Positions 1-6,057 of a stretch of DNA of 29,767 bases are shown in pieces. Source of the DNA: a virus; IMG/VR virus record IMGVR_UViG_3300031269_000064, positions 1-29,767 of that record, one strand, 5' to 3'. Both the position numbers and the translations under genes were made by a program. A model generated the notes under the pieces. That model made no database searches and was not told the DNA's origin. It saw only the letters and a program-made list of their open reading frames with translations. Numbering within the stretch: the first letter of the stretch is position 1; every line of letters starts with the position of its first letter.

Positions 1-771
1 GAGCTTAGAAAACTTACGGCCTGATAGTCCGCTATACTTTAAATCCACAGGTATTAGCAGCGCATGGTTTGGCTTATAACTAATCTGAGTTAGGAAGGGG
101 TATACCTCCTCTTTTATCCACTTAAGGCCTGTAGTCTCAGTATCAAAAGACATAACCAGAGGACTCTCGGCGTTCAAAGCCCTAATCTCGTCAATATAAG
201 GCTGTAAATCATCTACCCATCTATAATCCGCCTCTTCTATGTCGGTCTTATAGTTGGTCTTGTAATTATTTTTTTTGATGCGGCCTAGGGTTTTCATATC
301 GGCATTAAATAATACCTTCTTTTCCGCTACCCTATTTACAAAACTAGGCGTTAGCATAGGCAATACCAGCCTACCATTAATTTTCCGTGCGTAACCCCGC
401 TCCTTCGTTATCTTATGCGGTTTGCCTGTTAGTTGTGTGAGGGAAGTGTTGCCTAAGCATAAGGTGATAGGGTACTCAGGTAAGGAATCTAAAGCCTCAT
501 GAAACATATCATGGTACTGCAGGATAAAATCCTTCCTACGCCTATCACTATCGTAAGCCTCTGGGGGTATGCTAGGGCATGGAGTTACAAAGTAAAAATC
601 CTTATACTTAAGCCCTATTTTCTTTGCCTCCTCTAGGAAGTAATCCATGTCATTATCGCCCATGACCTTCCTACGATTATGCAGGCTAGGGGGAGGGCTG
701 TCGCATATAACTAATATATCCCCTCTGTAATTGCCTTCAGCTCTAAAGTTTGAGGAAGCATCATTTGCCAT
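1..771 (-). CDS. DNA polymerase, N-terminal part: UDG-like domain fused to 3'-5' exonuclease (partial)
   Basis: Translating the minus strand from the ATG at 771 gives 257 uninterrupted residues that run off the left edge. Residues about 18-150 look like a uracil-DNA glycosylase fold of the family 4 kind: an opening strand LVICDSPPP, then LCLGNTSLTQLTG, a KERGY segment and LPMLTPSFV near the end. Around residue 210 comes SFDTETTGL, the ExoI motif of DnaQ-type proofreading exonucleases. This order is known from SPO1-type phage polymerases, so a family A polymerase domain is expected outside the window. The polymerase part itself is not seen. The UDG motifs are degenerate (TPS where active enzymes have HPS; no acidic residue in the first loop), so this domain is probably structural or binds DNA without catalysis. 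The start overlaps the helicase stop as TAATG, so the two are translationally coupled. Confidence 0.8.
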   Translation of the reverse strand, partial: MANDASSNFRAEGNYRGDILVICDSPPPSLHNRRKVMGDNDMDYFLEEAKKIGLKYKDFYFVTPCPSIPPEAYDSDRRRKDFILQYHDMFHEALDSLPEYPITLCLGNTSLTQLTGKPHKITKERGYARKINGRLVLPMLTPSFVNRVAEKKVLFNADMKTLGRIKKNNYKTNYKTDIEEADYRWVDDLQPYIDEIRALNAESPLVMSFDTETTGLKWIKEEVYPFLTQISYKPNHALLIPVDLKYSGLSGRKFSKL

Positions 772-2072
772 TACATATACTCTCTTTCCATGCGGTTACG
801 GGACTCAGCATTAGCGTCATCATCGTCATCTAAATTATTATGCCTTATATCCTCTAGCTCGCTAGTGGAGAAAGCATCCAAGTTCATGCGGTCAAACTTG
901 AAGTGCATAAAGTAATCTATGTCCACCTCGCCCTCCCTGTTTTTAATAACCCTCAATCGCCTAGATGATTTTTTCTGAGGCGCTAAGCCGTGAGTTATTG
1001 CCAATACCACGCTGGCTATCTGCCCTATTACATCTGTCTCTGCGATATTAGATAAATCAGGCGTGCCTTTGGTATTATTTTTGACGTTACGATTAAACTG
1101 CACGCTACTTACTACAGGAACATCCCGCGCTACCGCTAAGCCTTTTAGTTCTTCCATAGACTCCGCTATCGTTTCCCGCCGCTGCCTGTTATTGCTCTGC
1201 CTGCTAGGCTGGATTAAATACCCTGCATCAATATACACAATATCAGGCTCTATCTCCTGAACAATCACGTCAATATCTGCTGCGGTCTTTTTGAAGTTAC
1301 CTGACATAAGATGCAAGTCCTCCATATTATCGAAACCATAAATCTGGTTTTGGAATATGGGTAAGTAATTAGTAGAAATCTGCCCTGTGCGGATTAGATT
1401 AGGGCTAATACCTGTATGCAGTGCCATTAGTCGCTGTGTCATCTGCCTCTTAGTCATCTCCATGGAAACTAATAATACTTTATTGCCATCTCGCCACGCC
1501 TCATACGCTGATTTAAGCAGTACCCAAGACTTCCCTATGTTTGGTCTGCCTGCGATAATAACGACATCACCGCCATGCGCTCCTTGTGTTATAGTATCAA
1601 TTAAAGGAAATCCTAATGTTATCCCTAATAATCCCGCATCGCGTAAGGGGTTAGGCATAGATAATAAAACTTCTCGCGCCTCATCCTGCACACGCATTAA
1701 ATCATCTTGGATATTGATACTTGTGCAGGTGTGCAGCATATCGCGTAGAACGGAAACCATACCTTCTCGGTCACGTGAATCCATGGACGAGCGTAGGGAT
1801 TCATAATTATTCTGTACGCCGTTATAGACTGCTCGTATCTTACATTCCTCTAGGTAGTAGGTGTATGGCTCAGGTACTTCACCTAAACCGCCCATACCAT
1901 TAGCCTCGATAGTCTCGATATTAGGGATTACGCCGTGCTGCCTGAAGTGATTTTTGACAAACTGGTATATTCGTAGTTCATCTTCAAGGAATATATTTTC
2001 CGCTATATCTCGGAAGGCGTTTCCTTGGTTGCCCTGCATAACTGCTGATATTAAATCTAACCCTACTGTCAT
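771..2072 (-). CDS. DnaB-type replicative DNA helicase
   Basis: This 433-residue protein has the two-domain form of DnaB helicases. Residues 1-100 are a helical N-terminal domain. A RecA-like motor follows, with Walker A GRPNIGKS at about 174-181, the SMEM helix (H1a-like) after it, Walker B IVYIDAGYL near 278 and a QFNR element near 325 resembling the DnaB QLNR motif. It unwinds DNA ahead of the phage replisome as a hexameric ring. The C-terminus is acidic (a DDDDD run). The start overlaps the upstream loader gene by four bases (ATGA), and its stop overlaps the polymerase start, so all three are probably made from one message. Length is close to other phage DnaB proteins. Function is secure; the gene name is not. 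Confidence 0.93.
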   Translation of the reverse strand: MTVGLDLISAVMQGNQGNAFRDIAENIFLEDELRIYQFVKNHFRQHGVIPNIETIEANGMGGLGEVPEPYTYYLEECKIRAVYNGVQNNYESLRSSMDSRDREGMVSVLRDMLHTCTSINIQDDLMRVQDEAREVLLSMPNPLRDAGLLGITLGFPLIDTITQGAHGGDVVIIAGRPNIGKSWVLLKSAYEAWRDGNKVLLVSMEMTKRQMTQRLMALHTGISPNLIRTGQISTNYLPIFQNQIYGFDNMEDLHLMSGNFKKTAADIDVIVQEIEPDIVYIDAGYLIQPSRQSNNRQRRETIAESMEELKGLAVARDVPVVSSVQFNRNVKNNTKGTPDLSNIAETDVIGQIASVVLAITHGLAPQKKSSRRLRVIKNREGEVDIDYFMHFKFDRMNLDAFSTSELEDIRHNNLDDDDDANAESRNRMEREYM

Positions 2073-2647
2073 CGCTTTATGCCACCTTCGCTTATTGTTA
2101 TTATATCATTATGCTGCTTTAGTACGCTTACCACGTCATAAGGCCACCAACCAGTCAGTGCGTCAATGTTCTTAGCATCCGTATGCACAAAAGCTGGCCT
2201 CCTACGTGCGTATCTCTCCAATAATAAATCGTTAAAGACATAAACCTGCTCATTAGTGAATGGCGAATCCTGCCTAGATACCTTGTCGCGGTAAAAGCTC
2301 TGCAAAAAGAGTGCATCACAATTTAAGATATCTGTGTAAAAATCAGCACCGTTGGCTATTAGCTGCCTAGCAAGGCTAGAAGCCGTATAGTATTTAACGT
2401 CTACACCAAACACAAACAACGTCTTAGCCATGAGGTTTAAGCACGTTATGGCATTTTGATTGCCTACGATAGTAGCGCCTCTGCCTCTGCCCCTTACTTT
2501 GGCGCATACGTGCCGCCTGTTATGAATCCAATCAGCTATAGGCTCAGCAAAATCATAATTAGCTAGGAAGTCATTATGGTATGCGCGCGAAACTCCCGAT
2601 TCCTCTAGGCACTCAATTATTTCTGGGGTTAATTCATTTACCTGCAT
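2069..2647 (-). CDS. Degenerate DnaC/IstB-like helicase loader (putative)
   Basis: This 192-residue protein lies directly between the initiator and the DnaB helicase, the position of a helicase loader. The order of elements resembles a DnaC/IstB AAA+ domain. A strand and loop, ATIVGNQNAIT, stand where the P-loop should be. Then come a VKYYTASSLARQL segment like the V-x-Y-x-x-A-x-x-L stretch of DnaC, a CDALFLQSF strand where Walker B should be, an NDLLLERYARRRPAFVHT segment like the R-x-x-P-x-x-x-T-T-N region, and an ITI end. The Walker A lysine and the Walker B acidic pair are missing, so ATP binding is doubtful. It overlaps the initiator gene by 14 bases and the helicase by 4. The call rests on position plus weak motif resemblance; an unrelated replication accessory protein is possible. 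Confidence 0.55.
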   Translation of the reverse strand: MQVNELTPEIIECLEESGVSRAYHNDFLANYDFAEPIADWIHNRRHVCAKVRGRGRGATIVGNQNAITCLNLMAKTLFVFGVDVKYYTASSLARQLIANGADFYTDILNCDALFLQSFYRDKVSRQDSPFTNEQVYVFNDLLLERYARRRPAFVHTDAKNIDALTGWWPYDVVSVLKQHNDIITISEGGIKR

Positions 2648-4055
2648 CTGACTCCCTCTCTAATCGTCTCAGTTCATCGTAGCTCTTAGGTAGTGATGCT
2701 AGTAGCGCGTCTGTATCGCCTGAGTTTATTAGGTAGCCCTTAGAATCATACTCTCTAGGCACTGTATCTAAAGTAGTATTGCTGGCTTCGTTACTCTCCT
2801 GCTCTTTAAACTTCCTCCGTGTAGCTTCCTGTATACTCCTAGCTCGCTGTAGCGTAGCCTCGGCTGCTGCCTCTTTAGCTTCAACCTCCCGCCTATACTG
2901 CGCTACGGAATCATAACGCTGTAATTGACTATCCTGCTCTGCCTTCTCCCTATCGGCAACCTCTACGGCCTTGTCGTGTGGTATGCCATTAGCTACCATC
3001 TCCGCTATGCTCCTATCGTACTCTGGGAGCTTGTTTACGTACCTTAAGTTCTCATCCACGTGCCACGCATTAAGGAAGTGGTCATAAAACTGCGTAAGAA
3101 AGGCGATATTAGGCTGCTCAGGTGCTTTACTGCCTCCTTTGCTGCCTACCCATGCCAGATCATTCCGAACCACGCCTGACCAGTTTAAAATGCACCACTC
3201 CATAAAATCGGCAAATGTACCTTTGCGCGAATGAAACTTAGCTAGCATGGTTTTGACCTGCCCCTTGTTTTTAAACGACCAGCCAATCACTAAACGGTTA
3301 GCACCTGAATCTGGTAGTACCCTTTTCCACAGTAATTCTAAATCATACAAAGACGCTTCGCCATCCTTAGCCCTACGTTTCGTTTTAGAAATATCCTTCG
3401 CGTGTTTAACGGCTAGGTTATTTTTAACTTCTGCTAATACTTCCCTTGCAGATAACTCTGGGGAAGAACCTCCGTGCTGCGAAGCTGCACCGGATTTCTC
3501 TCTAGTTATATTTCTCTCTATCTTACTATCTTTATTATATAAGCAAAAGTTGACATAGGTAGGTAAGTCAGAATTGACATAGGTAGGTAAGTCAGAATTG
3601 ACATAGGTATGCTGGGTATTACTCTTATCCGCTACCCTGTCTTTAACTCGTTGCTCTGCTGTTTTCCGTTTTTTAGATATTGGTAATGCCATTAAATCAA
3701 TCTCCCCTACAGGCATTAGGTGGTATATTGAACTCTTACCCACCCTCTCCTGTATATCTATTATACCATATTCTTGTAGCTGCGCTAAGTACCTAACGAT
3801 AGACGAGCGACTCACGCCACCCATATTATTCGCTAGTAAGGATACGCTAGGCCAGCATTTATTCCTGCCATGCTTATCTTCGTTTAGTTTATTTGTTAGG
3901 TTAGCATAAGAGCGTAGTATGCCATATAGAACCTTGGCCGAGCCATTTAGGGGCTGGAAGGATAAGGATAACATCCACACAGGTATAGTTATAAATGTAT
4001 CAGGGTTTATATTCTGTTCTTGCGCTTCAGCGTTGGTTTTATTCTGGAAAAGCAT
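2634..4055 (-). CDS. Replication initiator with winged-helix N-terminal domain (lambda O-like role)
   Basis: Starting at the ATG at 4055 gives 473 residues. That ATG has a good ribosome site (AGGGGA, 6 bases upstream). A longer start at 4118 would add 21 residues but has only a weak AAGG. Residues about 20-115 form a winged helix of the phage replisome-organiser type: IPVWML, GSAKVLYGILRSYAN, CWPSVSLLANNMG, SRSSIVRYLAQLQEYGII and a basic wing. A linker contains TYVNSDLP repeated in tandem, encoded by 24-bp DNA repeats that look like iterons. The C-terminal half is charged and helical, with a coiled-coil-like stretch that could bind the loader encoded next. Position ahead of loader and helicase fits an initiator that melts an origin inside its own gene, as in lambda. 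Function is inferred from the domain and context. Confidence 0.72.
   Translation of the reverse strand: MLFQNKTNAEAQEQNINPDTFITIPVWMLSLSFQPLNGSAKVLYGILRSYANLTNKLNEDKHGRNKCWPSVSLLANNMGGVSRSSIVRYLAQLQEYGIIDIQERVGKSSIYHLMPVGEIDLMALPISKKRKTAEQRVKDRVADKSNTQHTYVNSDLPTYVNSDLPTYVNFCLYNKDSKIERNITREKSGAASQHGGSSPELSAREVLAEVKNNLAVKHAKDISKTKRRAKDGEASLYDLELLWKRVLPDSGANRLVIGWSFKNKGQVKTMLAKFHSRKGTFADFMEWCILNWSGVVRNDLAWVGSKGGSKAPEQPNIAFLTQFYDHFLNAWHVDENLRYVNKLPEYDRSIAEMVANGIPHDKAVEVADREKAEQDSQLQRYDSVAQYRREVEAKEAAAEATLQRARSIQEATRRKFKEQESNEASNTTLDTVPREYDSKGYLINSGDTDALLASLPKSYDELRRLERESDAGK
3498..3621. other. Candidate phage replication origin (iterons plus AT-rich tract)
   Basis: Inside the initiator gene, three copies of TTGACATAGGTA lie exactly 24 bp apart (start at 3550, 3574, 3598). 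Directly beside them, at about 3498-3548, is an AT- and pyrimidine-rich tract ending TTTATTATATAAGC. Iterons within the initiator coding sequence next to an AT-rich unwinding element is the lambda ori plan. Each repeat also contains TGAC and GTCA as an inverted pair 12 bp apart. Origin function is inference. Confidence 0.5.
3550..3609. repeat. 24-bp tandem direct repeats (2.5 copies)
   Basis: Two full 24-bp units and a 12-bp third copy (TTGACATAGGTA at 3550, 3574 and 3598). The period is a multiple of three, so the reading frame is kept and the protein carries TYVNSDLP, TYVNSDLP, TYVN. The two full units match each other base for base over the shared part, including synonymous positions. This suggests either recent duplication or DNA-level selection. 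Confidence 0.9.
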
Positions 4056-4069
4056 ACTTAATCCCCTAT

Positions 4070-4085
4070 TATTATTGCAATAATA
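4070..4085. promoter_or_regulatory. 16-bp perfect palindrome upstream of the initiator gene
   Basis: TATTATTGCAATAATA is a perfect 16-bp palindrome just upstream of the ribosome site for the ATG at 4055. It lies within the leader if transcription starts near the terminator at 4136-4172. It could be an operator for a dimeric regulator or for the initiator itself. No regulator is identified. Confidence 0.4.
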
Positions 4086-4087
4086 TC

Positions 4088-4102
4088 TAGTACATGGTAC
4101 AA
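4088..4102. promoter_or_regulatory. TAGTAC-N3-GTACAA element, copy 1
   Basis: TAGTACATGGTACAA is a near-palindrome of two hexamers separated by three bases. It lies in the leader of the replication genes, three bases from the 16-bp palindrome. The same pattern occurs at 7881-7895 and 26537-26551. It is a candidate operator or phage promoter element; no function is established. Confidence 0.45.
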
Positions 4103-4135
4103 GTAATGCAGGACGCATTTTCTTATACCTTATAT

Positions 4136-4172
4136 AAAAACCCCATGACTCGCCAAAATCATGGGGTTTTTT
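4136..4172. terminator. Bidirectional intrinsic terminator
   Basis: An 8-bp stem, CCCCATGA (4141-4148) with TCATGGGG (4159-4166), has a 10-base loop. It is flanked by AAAAA on one side and TTTTTT on the other, so it can end transcription on either strand. On the minus strand it closes the DUF1257/DUF2997 operon before the replication genes. Confidence 0.88.
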
Positions 4173-4173
4173 A

Positions 4174-4518
4174 TTATCTAAATGAGCCTTTTAGTCTGTA
4201 GTAATCTAAGACCTTAATCTCAGCTTGAGCGGCTTCGTGGTAATTGGTGAAGTAAACTTTATTATTCTTACAGAACCAATCAATAGCCATATTATCTATA
4301 CCGCACTTGTAAACCAGATAAAGGTCTAGCGCAGGCAACCCTATCATTTCCGCGTTACCGTTTAGAAATACAACTTGCCAAGCCTGATTCTCTTCATTGA
4401 AAATCATCTCAGATGCGCGTGCTATGGAAGCATTGCCAAGGCGTTTCATATTAAACCCTGCTTTATGCTCTAAGCCGCTAACCACTCCGTCAGGAGCTAT
4501 AGTTACTACTTGCTGCAT
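4174..4518 (-). CDS. Conserved-looking small protein, last gene of the DUF1257/DUF2997 operon
   Basis: This is a 114-residue soluble protein of unknown function. It starts 4 bases after the stop of the DUF2997-like gene, without an obvious ribosome site, so it is probably coupled to it. It is followed directly by the terminator at 4136-4172. The first half has alternating hydrophobic strands (VVTIAPDGVV; an IARASEMIF stretch followed by WQVVFLNG), suggesting a small beta-rich domain. The second half is helical (ALDLYLVYKCGI, HEAAQAEIKVLDYYRL). It has two cysteines, four residues from W or F, but no metal motif I can name. Its place at the end of this short operon suggests it acts with the two preceding proteins, but this is inference. 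Confidence 0.75.
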   Translation of the reverse strand: MQQVVTIAPDGVVSGLEHKAGFNMKRLGNASIARASEMIFNEENQAWQVVFLNGNAEMIGLPALDLYLVYKCGIDNMAIDWFCKNNKVYFTNYHEAAQAEIKVLDYYRLKGSFR

Positions 4519-4522
4519 GGTC

Positions 4523-4732
4523 TTAAGTCGTCATATGGTTATGCAGCGAATTACTCTCATCCTCTGCGGCATGCCAAGAGTCTTTAATCTCTCTAGTGTT
4601 CTCCCCACCGCCTCGGAATACGTGTTCGATATTGTGAGTGGCTTGCTCGCAACCCTGACCATTAAAACCATGGGCTTCAATAGTAGGGTTACCTAGGGGG
4701 TCGATTTTTACTGTAATTCGTTTATCAGACAT
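4523..4732 (-). CDS. DUF2997-like protein
   Basis: This 69-residue protein begins ITVKIDPLGNPTIEAHGFNGQGC followed by EQATHNIEHVF. That is the pattern of DUF2997: I-x-V-x-I-D-P-x-G then E-x-x-G-F-x-G-x-x-C-x-x-A-T-x-x-I-E. In cyanobacteria such proteins are found beside Ycf46-type AAA+ ATPases and DUF1257 (Ycf35) proteins, and both neighbours are present here. The biochemical role of the family is unknown. The ribosome leader, AAACGGAGAA with GGAG 7 bases from ATG, is the same as that of the DUF1257 and AAA+ genes. The polar C-terminal tail (H-rich) is beyond the family core. Confidence 0.75.
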   Translation of the reverse strand: MSDKRITVKIDPLGNPTIEAHGFNGQGCEQATHNIEHVFRGGGENTREIKDSWHAAEDESNSLHNHMTT

Positions 4733-4767
4733 AATGTTTCTCCGTTTTTATTGTATGCTTATATTAC

Positions 4768-5220
4768 CTACACGCTCAAAGTAAGGTGTACGTTTCCTTC
4801 TTCGTCTACGCTGCTGTTATCCACCATATAGCCTTGACTAATAGCTGCATTCATAGCCGCGTGCTTACTATAGTTCTGCATTAGCTGACCAATAGCGGCT
4901 TGCTGCTTACCTTCTGTAGTATTAGGCATAGGGCAGGAAGCGCCAATCTGACCGTGAACGGCATTATTCCACGCATCGAAAGCAGGTGAGTAAGTACCAT
5001 CTTCCTGCTTAACAAACGCTACATCATATTTGCAATCTGGTAGGTGTAGTACATAATCAGAGTTTTTAAGTTCATCTGACTGGCGCTGGTAATACATACG
5101 CGGAGTAGCGTTGCGGAGTAGGCTGCAATTAACGCCTTCATTCTTTAGGTCTTGTACGGCTTTCTCTAGTGCGTTTGTATCTCTGATAGGTACGCTGTTA
5201 ATGGTGGTAGTATGCGACAT
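4768..5220 (-). CDS. DUF1257 / Ycf35-like protein
   Basis: This 150-residue protein opens MSHTTTINSVPIRDTNALEKAV, matching the start of DUF1257 proteins (MSHF-x-x-I-x-T-x-I-x-D-x-x-x-L-x-x-A). Later elements also fit: YDVAFVKQEDGTYSPAFDAW in place of the usual DIGF...GTYELVAD..W; LMQNYSKHAAMNAAISQGY in place of the QRYA...A...GF stretch; and a final GNVHLTLSV strand. It is slightly longer than plastid Ycf35 because of a GQIGASCPMP insertion near residue 105. The family has no proven function, but it travels with the Ycf46 AAA+ ATPase and DUF2997, as here. A TTGACA promoter (5252-5280) and the shared AACGGAGAA leader precede it. Confidence 0.78.
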   Translation of the reverse strand: MSHTTTINSVPIRDTNALEKAVQDLKNEGVNCSLLRNATPRMYYQRQSDELKNSDYVLHLPDCKYDVAFVKQEDGTYSPAFDAWNNAVHGQIGASCPMPNTTEGKQQAAIGQLMQNYSKHAAMNAAISQGYMVDNSSVDEEGNVHLTLSV

Positions 5221-5225
5221 AATAT

Positions 5226-5236
5226 TTCTCCGTTTT
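5226..5236 (-). promoter_or_regulatory. Shared ribosome-binding leader of the Ycf46/DUF1257/DUF2997 genes
   Basis: On the minus strand AAAACGGAGAA precedes the DUF1257-like gene with GGAG exactly 7 bases before ATG. The same string, at the same distance, precedes the DUF2997-like gene (4738-4748) and the AAA+ gene (7773-7783). The gene lying between them (5277-5966) has a different leader. This ties the three translation starts together. Confidence 0.75.
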
Positions 5237-5251
5237 TTAGATTGGTGTGGT

Positions 5252-5280
5252 TAATTTAGCCTATAAAAACTTATTGTCAA
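5252..5280 (-). promoter_or_regulatory. Sigma70-type promoter for the DUF1257 operon
   Basis: On the minus strand a perfect -35 TTGACA (5280-5275) is followed 16 bases later by TAAATT (5258-5253), a 4/6 match to the -10 consensus. The -35 overlaps the stop codon of the preceding gene. The stretch TTGACAATA..TTTTT.TAG is shared with the promoter ahead of the AAA+ gene (7817-7845). Confidence 0.68.
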
Positions 5281-5966
5281 TTAAAATCTAGCTTCCTTGG
5301 GTTACGTTTAATAACTATCTCCCTGTATTCCCCGTCTACGCTTATAATCTTAGTGCTTAAGGTCGCGGGAGGGGCTTTCTCCTCTTTTAGAATCACATCT
5401 GATAATAGCATATTACGGTAGGTGTCTCTATAGTAAGTTCTTAGGTGAGGTAATTCATACTTCAGTAGCTTATCAACCTCCTCCTCGTTCAGTATATCGA
5501 AGCAACCCATAATGTAGGCACTATCCACGTTAGTGTCTTGTATGCTATCTAAAGGCAATACTAACTTACGGCAAGCCGCATCGCGTCTTACTTTTAATAT
5601 AGTATTACATTTTCGTTGGAGGGAGTGTGCGAAGGAGTCTCCGTGCTTCAGGCTGGCAAATACTTTTAAGTAAGTGCCTTCCTTCACAATAAAGTCTTTC
5701 TGATACCAGAAACCATAAGCAGGACTATCAAGCCTACTATCTACTTTTAGCTTCAGGGCTTTGAGGCGTCTGCCTTGTCCACCCGCCTCTTTAACAGAGT
5801 TACCTGCTTTAGCCGCCTCTACGCCTATAGGCGTTTCTCGTCTTGATACAGCACGCTCTTTAGGGTCTGTCTTAAACACAATAAAGCGAGCATTACCTCC
5901 GCCTGCTTTAGGGTGGTCTGTCTTACCTGATAAGCAGGTGATTGGTACGTACGGTTGATTAGTCAT
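5277..5966 (-). CDS. Hypothetical early protein
   Basis: This is a 229-residue basic soluble protein that I do not recognise. Residues 1-75 are Gly- and Lys/Arg-rich (AGGGNARF, EAGGQGRRLKALKLK) and look like a flexible nucleic-acid-binding tail. Residues 80-190 carry alternating strands and helices with aromatic patches (PAYGFWYQKDF; a C-terminal HLRTYYRDTYRNM helix). There is no catalytic signature. It lies between the AAA+ gene terminator and the DUF1257 promoter, so it forms its own short unit. The ribosome site is GAGAGG, unlike the shared leader of its neighbours, which argues against it being a core member of the AAA+/DUF1257/DUF2997 set. It could be an ssDNA-binding or host-takeover protein, but nothing proves that. 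Confidence 0.75.
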   Translation of the reverse strand: MTNQPYVPITCLSGKTDHPKAGGGNARFIVFKTDPKERAVSRRETPIGVEAAKAGNSVKEAGGQGRRLKALKLKVDSRLDSPAYGFWYQKDFIVKEGTYLKVFASLKHGDSFAHSLQRKCNTILKVRRDAACRKLVLPLDSIQDTNVDSAYIMGCFDILNEEEVDKLLKYELPHLRTYYRDTYRNMLLSDVILKEEKAPPATLSTKIISVDGEYREIVIKRNPRKLDFN

Positions 5967-5991
5967 ATTAGCTTACCTCTCTAGCTAATTA

Positions 5992-6020
5992 ATTATAAAA
6001 AAAGGGTGTAGTGTTTTTAA
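5992..6020 (-). promoter_or_regulatory. Possible promoter for the 5277-5966 gene
   Basis: A perfect TATAAT (5997-5992, minus strand) lies 26 bases upstream of the ATG at 5966. A weak -35, TTAAAA (6020-6015), sits 17 bases further up, inside the loop of the terminator at 5996-6035. The -10 is strong but the overlap with the terminator makes the call tentative. Confidence 0.35.
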
Positions 6021-6035
6021 TCTACACTACACCCT
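5996..6035 (-). terminator. Intrinsic terminator of the AAA+ ATPase gene
   Basis: A 12-bp perfect stem (AGGGTGTAGTGT, 6003-6014, with its complement at 6024-6035) and a 9-base loop are followed on the minus strand by a run of seven T. It lies 22 bases after the ATPase stop codon. Confidence 0.9.
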
Positions 6036-6057
6036 AAGTAGTGTCCTCGCGTAAACG

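Noticed and set aside
3541-3620. 24-bp repeats as a short CRISPR-like array
   Set aside because: The copies are directly adjacent with no unique spacers, and they encode in-frame TYVNSDLP units.
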